NCBI RefSeq assembly: GCF_000379185.1
Contig: NZ_KB900704.1
Coordinates: forward strand, 83,013 to 147,012
Length of the DNA stretch: 64,000 nucleotides
Direction of reading: 5' to 3'
Source: Capnocytophaga cynodegmi DSM 19736
Lineage (GTDB): Bacteria; Bacteroidota; Bacteroidia; Flavobacteriales; Flavobacteriaceae
In this document: positions 56,226-64,000 of the stretch, in pieces
How the letters are laid out: each line of letters starts with the position of its first letter
Numbering within the stretch: position 1 is the stretch's first letter
Position numbers and translations under genes: made by a program
Notes under the pieces: generated by a model
What the model was told of the DNA's origin: nothing
The model's database searches: none
What the model saw: only the letters and a program-made list of their open reading frames with translations

Positions 56226-57494
56226 TTATTCCGTGTAGAATTTAACTATTTTACGAATAGCACGTTCACAAACAGGACAAAATCCCTTCGGATCGTTGGA
56301 CTTCATTCGGCAATCCTGTACTGGACTATAAATTCCTTTCGAAACATAGCCTCCTCCTTCAAATACACCAACTTGTTTTTCATATTTTGGAGTTCTTGGT
56401 GTAGGAATTGGAGTTGATTTTTTCAGCATATCCTTCCATTTTATATCGAAATTAGCCAAAGAAGTGATATTTTCTTCCCAAGGCTCCACTGAAACATTGT
56501 AAAATGAGTCAAAAGCAGTAGAAGAATCATAGTATTCGTCAGCAAGTCCAGCAAAACCGTGTCCAAATTCGTGAATAAATACTTTTTCGGATAAAAAATG
56601 ATCAGAAGTTGCCAAATTTAAGTGATTATAAAATCCTCCCCCTCCATAATTTGATGTATTTACCAAAATATAAATTTGATCGTAGGGTACTAATGAAGCT
56701 GCGTCAGCGATTGCTTTCATATTATTGGTTGTCAAGTATCTATCCATATCAAATGTATAGAAAGAAGCATCGAAAGCTGTTTTCTTATAAATATTTTGAC
56801 CTGGAACGTCTGTACCTGATTCTTCAGAAGTTACACCAACTGCATATACATTAAAATCTTTTTTAAGACTATCGAAAGGAGGAATTGTAAACATATAATC
56901 AACCATTTTCTTAGCATCTGTATAGAATTTTTCAATCTCACACTCAGTATAACCTTCTGCCAAAACAGCAATATCTACTTTTTGAGAAGAACTACCATTT
57001 TCAAGTATTTTCTGTACAGGATAAGACGAAACAGTCTCTTCTTTTATGAAATAATCATTAGGATTAATTTTTTTTTCAAATATTTTCTCGAATTTTCCAC
57101 TTTTATTACGCTTTGCTATCTGCATTTGTAGCTCTTTAACAGGAAAAGGTACCTGAATTGCGTGAGAAAACAATCTTTTCTCTGATTTTGCTTGTTCAAT
57201 ATGCTGCCATTCACTCAAAAGAGAATTAAATCCTTTTGAAAAAACAACTTTTTGTGTATTTTCGTCAATCATTTGTAAACGAAATTCACCATAATTCGGA
57301 AAAATTAAATTCGTTCTTGAACCTCCCCAATGTGGTTCCTTTTTCATTTGTGTAAGAATTACCTCCGAGGTGTGAGCATCTCCATTCAAATAAAAATCAA
57401 ATCGGAGGCTTTTGTCAAAATCAAAGATTGCCTCTTGCGAATAAAATGTTCCAGAAACAAAAAAACTAAAAAAAACTAATAAAATACGGTTCAT
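56226..57494 (-). CDS. M64 family zinc metallopeptidase (IgA-peptidase-like)
   Basis: A 422-residue secreted enzyme (signal peptide to SGTFYSQ). The N-terminal part is beta-rich; the catalytic region contains VDIAVLAEGYTECE and HEFGHGFAGLADEYYD (308-323), with two His and the following Asp/Glu as zinc ligands. The founding member is an IgA peptidase of Clostridium ramosum; Bacteroidetes M64 enzymes are often cell-surface proteases of unknown target, so immunoglobulin cleavage is possible but unproven. Confidence 0.94.
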   Translation of the reverse strand: MNRILLVFFSFFVSGTFYSQEAIFDFDKSLRFDFYLNGDAHTSEVILTQMKKEPHWGGSRTNLIFPNYGEFRLQMIDENTQKVVFSKGFNSLLSEWQHIEQAKSEKRLFSHAIQVPFPVKELQMQIAKRNKSGKFEKIFEKKINPNDYFIKEETVSSYPVQKILENGSSSQKVDIAVLAEGYTECEIEKFYTDAKKMVDYMFTIPPFDSLKKDFNVYAVGVTSEESGTDVPGQNIYKKTAFDASFYTFDMDRYLTTNNMKAIADAASLVPYDQIYILVNTSNYGGGGFYNHLNLATSDHFLSEKVFIHEFGHGFAGLADEYYDSSTAFDSFYNVSVEPWEENITSLANFDIKWKDMLKKSTPIPTPRTPKYEKQVGVFEGGGYVSKGIYSPVQDCRMKSNDPKGFCPVCERAIRKIVKFYTE

Positions 57495-57510
57495 TTTTTG
57501 AAAATTTCAA

Positions 57511-57518
57511 TATATTTG
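57511..57518 (+). promoter_or_regulatory. -7 box upstream of the GT9 gene
   Basis: TATATTTG on the plus strand, 80 bases before the ATG. A minus-strand TATCTTTG (57565-57572) lies nearby for the M64 gene. Confidence 0.35.
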
Positions 57519-57598
57519 TAATCACTTTTTATTATCTATCAAATATATAGGATAATAAGGAGCCAAAGATAATGAATAAATTTTAACAAATCAATAAA

Positions 57599-58660
57599 AT
57601 GAATTTCAAGCATATCGCGGTATTTCGCACATCGGCTATGGGTGACGTTGCCATTAGCGTTCCTATTTTGACGGCTTTTGCAGAGCAATACCCCGATGTT
57701 AAAATTACCTTAGTAACGAAACCGATGTTTGCTCCGATGTTTTTGCATATACCTAATTGTGAAATACTTAAGATTGATTTAAAAGGTAAGCACAAAGGAA
57801 TTTTAGGATTATACCAATTGTTCAAAGAGCTCAAAAAATTAGAAGTTGAAGCTGTTGCTGATATTCACAACGTATTAAGAACCAACATTATAAAGATTTT
57901 TTTTAAATTTTCAAGAATTCCTTTTATTCAAATTGATAAAGGAAGAAAAGAAAAAAAAGATTTAACAAGGGATAAAAGTAAGATTTTCAAGCAATTAAAA
58001 ACATCATATCAACGTTATGCTGATGTTTTCAAAAAATTAGGTTTTCCTATTTCGTTGAATAAAAATTATTTTGCTCCAAAACCTAAATTGTCAAAAGAAA
58101 TAAAGAATTTACTTTCAGAAGAAAAAAACATTGGAATTGCCCCTTTTGCTTCTCATTTGGGAAAGCAATATCCATTCCATAATCTTAAAGAACTAATTTA
58201 TATATTATCAAATAATTACCCAAAAAATAAAATTTACATTTTCGGTGGTGGAGAACATCAACAAAAAATTGTTGAGGAAGTTGCTCATTTGTCAAACGTA
58301 GAAAATATGATTGATCGGTTTTCTTTTGAGGAGGAATTACAACTCATTGCAAATCTTGACGTTATGTTATCTATGGATAGTGGAAATACTCATTTGGCTG
58401 CAATGTATGGAATCCCAACTATTACCATTTGGGGAGTAACGCACCCTTTTGCAGGATTTTATCCTTACGGGCAACCTTTTGAAAATGCTTTATTGGCAGA
58501 TCGAAACCAATTTCCTCTTATTCCTACATCAGTATACGGAAATAAATACCCAAAAGGCTACGAGAGAGCTATAAAAACCATAAAAATAGAAGAAATTTTA
58601 ATTAAAATAGAAGAAATCATTATCCCAAACAACAGAAATAATGAAAATAGCAATTATTAA
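57599..58660 (+). CDS. Glycosyltransferase family 9 (heptosyltransferase-like)
   Basis: A 353-residue GT9 protein related to WaaC/WaaF-type heptosyltransferases of the lipopolysaccharide core. FRTSAMGDVAISVPILTAFAE (N-terminal Rossmann, 8-28), GIAPFASHLGKQYP and LDVMLSMDSGNTHLAAMYGIPTITIWG (acceptor/donor region). Heptose use is inferred; Bacteroidota core sugars differ. Overlaps aroQ by 20 bases. Confidence 0.9.
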   Translation: MNFKHIAVFRTSAMGDVAISVPILTAFAEQYPDVKITLVTKPMFAPMFLHIPNCEILKIDLKGKHKGILGLYQLFKELKKLEVEAVADIHNVLRTNIIKIFFKFSRIPFIQIDKGRKEKKDLTRDKSKIFKQLKTSYQRYADVFKKLGFPISLNKNYFAPKPKLSKEIKNLLSEEKNIGIAPFASHLGKQYPFHNLKELIYILSNNYPKNKIYIFGGGEHQQKIVEEVAHLSNVENMIDRFSFEEELQLIANLDVMLSMDSGNTHLAAMYGIPTITIWGVTHPFAGFYPYGQPFENALLADRNQFPLIPTSVYGNKYPKGYERAIKTIKIEEILIKIEEIIIPNNRNNENSNY

Positions 58661-59060
58661 CGGACCTAATCTTAATCTTTTAGGAAAAAGAGAGCCAGAA
58701 ATATACGGAAATCAAACTTTTGAGCAGTTTTTTTATAATTTACAGAAAAAATATCCAGAAGTTGAACTAATTTATTTCCAGAGTAATATAGAAGGTGAAA
58801 TTATCAACAAAATTCATGAAATAGGTTTTGATTTTGATGGAATAATCCTCAATGCAGGAGCTTATACACATACATCTATCGCTATTGCTGATGCTATAAA
58901 ATCAATACAATCACCTGTAATCGAAGTACATATCTCAAACACATTCGCTCGGGAAACTTTCCGACATCAATCCTACATTTCACCTGTTTCTAGTGGCATC
59001 ATTTTAGGGTTTGGTATGAAAAGTTATGAATTAGCATTGTTGAGTTTTTTGAAAAACTAA
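58641..59060 (+). CDS. aroQ: 3-dehydroquinate dehydratase, type II
   Basis: A 139-residue dodecameric-type enzyme of the shikimate pathway. NGPNLNLLGKREPEIYG (7-23) carries the catalytic Tyr22. ILNAGAYTHTSIAI and EVHISN contain the other conserved residues. The gene starts inside the end of the GT9 gene (20-base overlap), which indicates translational coupling of two unrelated pathways. Confidence 0.96.
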   Translation: MKIAIINGPNLNLLGKREPEIYGNQTFEQFFYNLQKKYPEVELIYFQSNIEGEIINKIHEIGFDFDGIILNAGAYTHTSIAIADAIKSIQSPVIEVHISNTFARETFRHQSYISPVSSGIILGFGMKSYELALLSFLKN

Positions 59061-59081
59061 ATTTTTAAGTTCCAAATTTCT

Positions 59082-60086
59082 TCATTTATGATATTTTTCA
59101 CAAATTTCTTTCAAGGAATTGTCTATGTTTTTATATTGAAAATCAACAAATTCACTTATCTTACTTCCATCGTATGTAATTATACGACCCAATGAGTCTG
59201 CACTTCTTGGAGTTAATGTTCTTTTTTTCAAGCAAAGGAAACTCAAAAAACTATCTAAATAGGCAAGTAAGCGAAGTGTTCTGTGACTTATCTTCTTTCG
59301 AGGAGATTTCACCGCTAAATAATTAGCAATTTTCTTTAAAATATACTCGTATGTTTGGTTTGAACCATTAAGCACAAATCTCTGATTTTCAACTTCTGAA
59401 AATTGAAGAGCAATCATCGCTTTGGCTACATCTTCAACATCAACAAAACCTGTTCCACCTGAGGGATAAAAAGTAAGTCCTTTTGCAACTTTTTCAAATA
59501 AAAGTCCTGAACCTGAATTCCAAAAATAAGCTCCCAAAACCACAGATGGATTCACTATCACAACCTTTAAACCTTCCTGTGAACCTCGCCAAACCTCCAT
59601 TTCAGCTCCGTGCTTACTAATCGCGTAATCGTGATTATTATCCTCTGGATTCCAATCACTTGACTCATTTGTAATTTTACCAACTGACGAAGACAAAGCT
59701 GATACAGAACTTACGTGACATAACTTCTTTACTTTAAAATCAATACAGAGATTTACTATGTTAGCTGTACCTTCTACATTAATTTTGATAAGTTTTTCAA
59801 AATCAATTGGTTGAAATGAGATAAACCCAGTTGCGTGAAACACATAAGAAACATCCCGAAAAACTGTTTCCAGACTCGGGATGTCATTAATATCAGCCTT
59901 AACCCATTCTATTTGAGAAAATTGCTTTTCTCCTGTGTGGGATAATCTTTTGAATATATTTTTAATTTTTTCCAACGAACTTGCAAAACGATAAATTGCC
60001 CGTATCTTTCTATCCTCTTTTTGAGTAAGATAGAATAATAAATGGCTTCCTATCTGTCCAGTTCCGCCAGTAACTAAAATCATCAT
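59082..60086 (-). CDS. NAD-dependent epimerase/dehydratase family protein
   Basis: A 334-residue extended SDR. VTGGTGQIGSHLLFYL (5-20) is the cofactor loop; HVSSVSALSS and YAISKHGAEMEVWRG give the catalytic Ser/Tyr-x3-Lys. It resembles 3-beta-hydroxysteroid/dihydroflavonol-4-reductase-like members. Its start overlaps the ferritin stop by four bases (ATGA), implying coupling. The substrate is unknown. Confidence 0.92.
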   Translation of the reverse strand: MMILVTGGTGQIGSHLLFYLTQKEDRKIRAIYRFASSLEKIKNIFKRLSHTGEKQFSQIEWVKADINDIPSLETVFRDVSYVFHATGFISFQPIDFEKLIKINVEGTANIVNLCIDFKVKKLCHVSSVSALSSSVGKITNESSDWNPEDNNHDYAISKHGAEMEVWRGSQEGLKVVIVNPSVVLGAYFWNSGSGLLFEKVAKGLTFYPSGGTGFVDVEDVAKAMIALQFSEVENQRFVLNGSNQTYEYILKKIANYLAVKSPRKKISHRTLRLLAYLDSFLSFLCLKKRTLTPRSADSLGRIITYDGSKISEFVDFQYKNIDNSLKEICEKYHK

Positions 60087-60613
60087 GCGTCTTCTAACGG
60101 GATGCGTTCATCAATTAATTTTAGAGCCAACGGATTGTCTTTTCCTTCCATAAACTGGAACATATCAAGAATGCTATGTACCAGACGCTCCTCCTCAAGT
60201 TGCTCTTCTACAAACCATTGCAAGAAGTTTTCACTCGCATAATCAGCCTCTTGTCGTGCTTTTTGGAAAATAGAAAAAATGGATTTTGTCACTTCAATTT
60301 CGTGCTCTAAGGTTTTTTCATATACTTCCCTAAGCGATTTGAAATCTTGTTGTACTTTGCCTACTTCAGGAGCAAAAGCCCTCGCTCCGTTTTCATTTAA
60401 AAAACGGAAAATTTTCATCATATGGTCTCTCTCTTCCACAGCGTGGCAGTAAAAAAATTCAGCACTTCGCGGAAATCCATTGACCTCACACCAAGATGCC
60501 ATTGCCAAATAAATAGAACTCGCCTCTGCTTCTTTGCTAACTTGCTGATTTAACAAATCAATAATTTCAGGATGTAGACTTGTTTGTAATCGGGTGTATT
60601 TTTGTTTTGCCAT
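60083..60613 (-). CDS. Ferritin (bacterial non-heme type)
   Basis: A 176-residue four-helix iron-storage protein. Ferroxidase residues lie in EAEASSIYLAMASWCEVNG, FFYCHAVEERDHMMKIFRFLNENG (Glu-x2-His) and FLQWFVEEQLEEERLVHSILD. It oxidises Fe2+ and stores it in a 24-mer. Coupled to the epimerase gene downstream; the -7 box TAGATTTG (minus, 60639-60646) lies upstream. Confidence 0.96.
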   Translation of the reverse strand: MAKQKYTRLQTSLHPEIIDLLNQQVSKEAEASSIYLAMASWCEVNGFPRSAEFFYCHAVEERDHMMKIFRFLNENGARAFAPEVGKVQQDFKSLREVYEKTLEHEIEVTKSIFSIFQKARQEADYASENFLQWFVEEQLEEERLVHSILDMFQFMEGKDNPLALKLIDERIPLEDA

Positions 60614-60638
60614 AGTAATTTTTTATTAATCAGTTCCG

Positions 60639-60646
60639 CAAATCTA
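60639..60646 (-). promoter_or_regulatory. -7 box of the ferritin gene
   Basis: TAGATTTG on the minus strand, 26 bases before the ATG. No spaced TTG seen. Confidence 0.42.
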
Positions 60647-60702
60647 TGCTTTTTTTTGTAATAATGCTTTTATATTTTGTTAAAATTATTTTTTTATTGA
60701 AT

Positions 60703-60731
60703 AAAAAACTGCCCACAAAAGGCAGTTTTTT
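60703..60731 (-). terminator. Terminator of the decayed surface-lipoprotein operon
   Basis: Stem AAAAAACTGCC (60703-60713) with 60721-60731, followed by T on the minus strand. It is 19 bases beyond the shifted-frame stop at 60750, which supports the idea that the gene originally ended there. Confidence 0.82.
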
Positions 60732-60749
60732 ACATATTTAATAAGTATT

Positions 60750-61711
60750 TTAATATTCCTTGTATATAATATTTTTTACGTCATAAATAACAACAGAACC
60801 ATCTACATTATTGATTGCAAATAACTTATCTTCAGAAAAAGTTAAACAAGTAACATTAATTGGTTTGGATTGAAAACTTGTATATTTTCGTCCTATCATT
60901 CCTTTTTCAGTATCAATTCTGGCAAATCCTAATTCAGCCCTCTAAAATGAACTAATTGGTATATTCTCGTTCCAAAATTTATATTTCTAGAGACAGTTTG
61001 TTCGTTATTTATGAGCATATTTTCCTGCAAATCATACGTTTCTATCGAAGTACCATTTGATAAATATAACTTTTTATCAATATGAGCCAGTGAAGCATTA
61101 CTTCTCTGGTAAAAAGCACTTCTTACAGGAGCAGAAATTCTCTTTGAATTTTCTGGTGTAATGTCTGAATTTCTGTAAAAAAGAAGTCTCCGCAAGTCAC
61201 GAACCAAAAAATAATCTTCCATCGGTAGTAATGCCAAAGCCTGAAACATTCCGTTATTTCTGTAACCCTTTGTACCTGAACCAATAACCATATGCAACGA
61301 ATACGTTTTTCTGTTGAATACCTGTATTGTATTTAATTGTGTAACAAATAAATAATCGTTATTGATTGCCACATCTTTTATTTCTTTTAAATTGGAAATC
61401 AATTCCGTAAGTTGTCCCGTTTGTAAATCTAACTTTTGGATAGAATATGTTTTATTTGTTCCATTAATGGCTTCCACTCCCAAGAAAAGCTCATTTTCAT
61501 ACCAATCAATCGCGATGAATCTTTCATTTTGCTTCTTATTGGTTAAAATTGACTTTTGCTCTTCAAAATAGTATGCAATGGTTGATTCCGACTTAACCTT
61601 AGGGTCTACTTTTACTATTTTTTCAACTTTTTTCTCTACAATAACTTCTTCAATCTGCTTTCCACACGAAAACAAAGCGGTTAGTAGGATAAATGCAAAT
61701 ATTTTCTTCAT
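60750..61711 (-). pseudogene. Propeller-like lipoprotein gene broken by a one-base frameshift
   Basis: The 5' frame (61711 to 60929) encodes 260 residues: lipoprotein signal with Cys about residue 16 (LFSCGKQIEE), a coiled region, then short strands of beta-propeller character (FIAIDWYENELFLGVEA, DVAINNDYLFVTQLN, MLPMEDYF-like repeats) and stops at RGLN. Reading on in another frame from 60941, 63 further codons (AELGFARIDTEKG ... NNVDGSVVIYDV) continue the same repeat pattern to a stop at 60750. A single lost A around 60939-60942 (AGAAGG to AGAGG) would explain it. Either a decayed gene, a sequencing error or phase variation. Confidence 0.85.
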
Positions 61712-61724
61712 TTATTGTATTATT

Positions 61725-62867
61725 TTATTTTTCATAAGGATATTTTAAGAAAGGAAGCTGTCCTTCCAGCAATAATTTCTGATAAACAGCCATTCCTACA
61801 GGAACTAATCCTTTAGCGTCTTTTCCTTTATCGTAGAAATACGTCATATTTCCATCGTGACCATAACCTGCTACATGACCAAATTCGTGAATCCAAACGT
61901 TCATAACCAAAGAACTATGCCAAGGAGAATTCAAATCTGATTTTGTATAGTAAGCACTTTTAGGATTATTAATGTACTCACGACGAACCCCAAAGGTAGT
62001 GCCTCCGCCTAAGCCCCCCAAACCAGGTTCTACAATTATTCCCAAATTCTGACGAGGAATATTTATAAAACTTTTCATTACGTGTTCCCTATCCAAAGGA
62101 ACTCCTTTTTTATTCTCAAATTCATACGGGGTTTCTTTAATTGCTTTTTCAAAATCTTCTGAACTAAGCATATACGCCATATTCAACACAACTGGCAGAT
62201 AATTTCTAGTATCTTCAGCTGTTAATCTCCCCCATTTTGTATCTTTTTCGTAAGGTCTGAAGCAGTAGAAAGTGTTAAGCTTAATTTTTTTCATTTTTTC
62301 AAGCATTGGGTCATTGCTTATCAAAGAAAATTTTAAATCAGAAGTAGAAAGATTATTTATATTTTCTACGGAAATCTTTTATCCATTGACATCTTCGAAA
62401 AATATTTCTCTTGCAGAAAAAGGCAATTCACCAACATACTCGTACAAAGGAGGAAATTCCTCAAAAAAAGCAATTTTCACAGGTGCTTTAAATCCTTCAA
62501 TATACATTTGAAGTTCAACATTAGTGAAAGTGTGGGGCAAAAAGTTACGAATTCGATACTTATTCCCTTCAATGGCACGTACTTCCAACATTTCATTTAC
62601 GCGGAAAGCTCTTAAATCATCATCATAAAGAACTACTTTGCCGTTTACTTCTTTGTTATCTTCATCTGTAAACTTTTCTTTCCCAGACTCTTGAATTTGT
62701 AAAGCTGTCATTGTTGGGACTTTAACTAAGTCAAAATCTTTAACGACTTGTTTTTCAACTTCAACCTCAACGATTTTCTCTTCTTGCTCAGTTTTCGTAC
62801 ACGCAAGCGCAAGTAGCCCTGCTAAAGCAAATAACTTTACTTTCAATCTTTTAGTAGGTATTTTCAT
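61725..62867 (-). pseudogene. Metzincin-like lipoprotein gene interrupted by an in-frame stop
   Basis: One continuous frame from ATG 62867 to 61725 has a single in-frame TAA (62379-62381). The first 162 residues carry a lipoprotein signal (LLALACTKTEQEE, Cys about 23) and a beta-rich region; the rest (after 18 codons) encodes HEFGHVAGYGHDGNMTY (327-343 in the joined protein), the extended HExxHxxGxxH zinc site of metzincins. All else reads through. It starts a two-gene operon with the frameshifted gene 13 bases downstream. The enzyme is presumably inactive in this strain unless the stop is read through. Confidence 0.87.
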
Positions 62868-62889
62868 TGTTATTCATTATTTTAAGGGG

Positions 62890-62917
62890 CAAAAATAGTA
62901 CTTTTTTAAAACTACAA
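62890..62917 (-). promoter_or_regulatory. Promoter of the decayed lipoprotein operon
   Basis: On the minus strand: TTG, 17-base spacer, TATTTTTG, 22 bases before the ATG. It lies next to the kdsB terminator. The promoter is intact although both genes downstream are damaged. Confidence 0.58.
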
Positions 62918-62921
62918 AAAA

Positions 62922-62956
62922 ATAAAGGTTGTTTTCAAAAGAAAAACAACCTTTAT
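62922..62956 (-). terminator. Terminator of kdsB
   Basis: Stem ATAAAGGTTGTTTT (62922-62935) with 62943-62956, T-rich tail on the minus strand. Confidence 0.85.
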
Positions 62957-62985
62957 GACTAAAATATTTTTCTGAAAAATTTAAA

Positions 62986-63729
62986 TTACGAATGATTTGA
63001 TTTTCTCCAAAGTTGTCGTGCTTTCTGTAAATCTTCTTCGGTGTCAATTCCTATAGTTGGTATGTTGGTTTCTGCCAGACGAATTTTAAATCCATTTTCC
63101 AAATAACGAAGTTGCTCTAATTTTTCTGTCTTTTCCAAAATAGATTCCCCTAATTGTGTAAACTGCATCAGGGCTTCTTTTCTGTAGGCATAAATACCAA
63201 TGTGTTTGAAATAAATTCCTTCTGAATTTTCATCTCTTGGGAAAGGAATGAAAGCTCTTGAAAAATAAAGTGCATCGCCTTTTTTGTTAACCACAACTTT
63301 TACATTATTAGGATTTGAAATATCTTCAGGATTGTGTAATCGTTCCATCAAACTAAAAACACTTATCTGTTTTTCAATGTCTTCCGCAAACGTTTTGAGT
63401 AATATTTCAAGATTTTTTCTCTCTGTAAAAGGTTCATCTCCTTGAATGTTTACGATTAAGTCTGCTTCCAGATTTTCACAAGCCTCTGCAATTCGGTCAC
63501 TTCCGCTCTGATGTTCCTTTTTACTGCGAATTACCTTTCCTCCCACCTCTGTAATAGCTTCTTCAATTCGGTCATCATCGGTAACTACATACACTTGTTC
63601 AAAAAGTTTTGTACTTAAAACAGCCTCAAAAGTCCTAACAATCACTGGTTTTCCTTCTAAATCTTTCATCAATTTTCCCGAAAAACGAGAAGCCTCGTAA
63701 CGAGCAGGAATCATTGCTATTATTTTCAT
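62986..63729 (-). CDS. kdsB: 3-deoxy-manno-octulosonate cytidylyltransferase
   Basis: A 247-residue CMP-KDO synthase that activates KDO for lipopolysaccharide core assembly. MIPARYEASRFSGKLM (6-21) is the CTP-binding start. VNIQGDEPF and the Mg2+-binding Asp region are present. Pairs functionally with kdsA at 54515-55318. TATCTTTG on the minus strand at 63749-63756 is its probable -7 box. Confidence 0.97.
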   Translation of the reverse strand: MKIIAMIPARYEASRFSGKLMKDLEGKPVIVRTFEAVLSTKLFEQVYVVTDDDRIEEAITEVGGKVIRSKKEHQSGSDRIAEACENLEADLIVNIQGDEPFTERKNLEILLKTFAEDIEKQISVFSLMERLHNPEDISNPNNVKVVVNKKGDALYFSRAFIPFPRDENSEGIYFKHIGIYAYRKEALMQFTQLGESILEKTEKLEQLRYLENGFKIRLAETNIPTIGIDTEEDLQKARQLWRKSNHS

Positions 63730-63748
63730 AGATAACTTCTTTTTGTAG

Positions 63749-63756
63749 CAAAGATA
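63749..63756 (-). promoter_or_regulatory. -7 box of kdsB
   Basis: TATCTTTG, 20 bases before the ATG. The remaining bases to position 64000 hold no recognisable gene. Confidence 0.45.
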
Positions 63757-64000
63757 TATTTTTTAGAAGAAAAATAAAACTAAACGGCAAAATTAAGCAA
63801 AAAGCTGTAATATACACATTATAAGCCACTTTATTTTTTATCAGAGAAATGTTGGAAAGCAAGGCATAGGGTAATTTGACGGGTAAAAACAAAGTTAGGT
63901 TTCTAAATCGTTACCTAATGGTGGTTTTAAATATTTTAAGTAAAAGACTATATTTCAGTGTTTTGCACTTATTTTTCATAGCGTATGGTAACTCAATAGA

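Noticed and set aside
63911..64000. Minus-strand open frame running off the right edge (ending KIFKTTIR, stop at 63911-63913)
   Set aside because: Only 29 codons are visible, without a recognisable motif; it could be the end of a transposase or chance. Not enough to call.

Overview
The window is chromosomal DNA of a low-GC Bacteroidota, almost certainly a Flavobacteriaceae and most likely Capnocytophaga. The genus is an inference. It rests on TAnnTTTG-type -7 promoter boxes upstream of many genes, the ECF sigma / DUF4252 operon, DUF4300 and DUF4595-like lipoproteins, OMP_b-brl_3-type TonB receptors, the YbiT-like ABC-F protein, and lipoproteins whose residue after the lipid Cys is followed by Lys/Asp/Glu runs like the surface export signal described in Capnocytophaga. 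No rRNA, tRNA, CRISPR array, prophage or intact insertion sequence was seen; the one structural RNA gene is RNase P RNA.

Layout. 1-6100: partial priA, yihY, a small membrane protein, a rhodanese lipoprotein, a ferredoxin-type reductase and an S41 protease lipoprotein, all on the minus strand. 6142-8931: plus-strand ECF sigma operon with a membrane protein, two DUF4252 proteins and an SDR-fold gene. 8942-15343: minus-strand AI-2E exporter, rsmE, two SurA/PpiD-like periplasmic foldases, an RsmB-type methyltransferase and an outer-membrane barrel. 15504-18064: a PadR regulator with its own predicted operator, followed by three paralogous membrane proteins with nearly identical 5' ends. 18301-25513: GH27 alpha-galactosidase, lipoproteins, an HU-like protein, a DEDDh exonuclease, DUF4230 and FAH-family proteins. 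25748-28616: LemA-TPM-TPM operon and a DUF4300 lipoprotein. 28758-30115: two arrays of a 21-bp repeat flanking a lipoprotein gene. 30229-37220: ABC-F protein, TonB receptor, GNAT, PlsC-like acyltransferase and mnmA. 37403-48353: housekeeping genes uvrA, lpdA, fabG, bamD, an omega-like RNA polymerase subunit gene and coaBC. 48393-63729: an ABC exporter, rnpB, pcm, asd, cca, kdsA, kdsB, marC, an M64 peptidase, a GT9 heptosyltransferase-like protein, aroQ, an epimerase, ferritin, and a decayed operon.

Functional themes are envelope biogenesis (BamD, foldases, KdsA/KdsB and GT9 for lipopolysaccharide, PlsC), surface proteolysis (S41, M28, M64, metzincin-like) and nucleic-acid maintenance (PriA, UvrA, Cca, MnmA, RsmE, RsmB, RNase P).

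The most unusual items are: (i) the paired 21-bp repeat arrays, which share a 39-nt perfect repeat around a lipoprotein gene; (ii) the PadR-controlled triplet of membrane proteins, whose first and third copies share a 76-nt block without a single difference; (iii) a two-gene surface-lipoprotein operon in which one gene carries an in-frame stop and the next a one-base frameshift; and (iv) a 22-bp perfect inverted repeat behind the HU-like gene.
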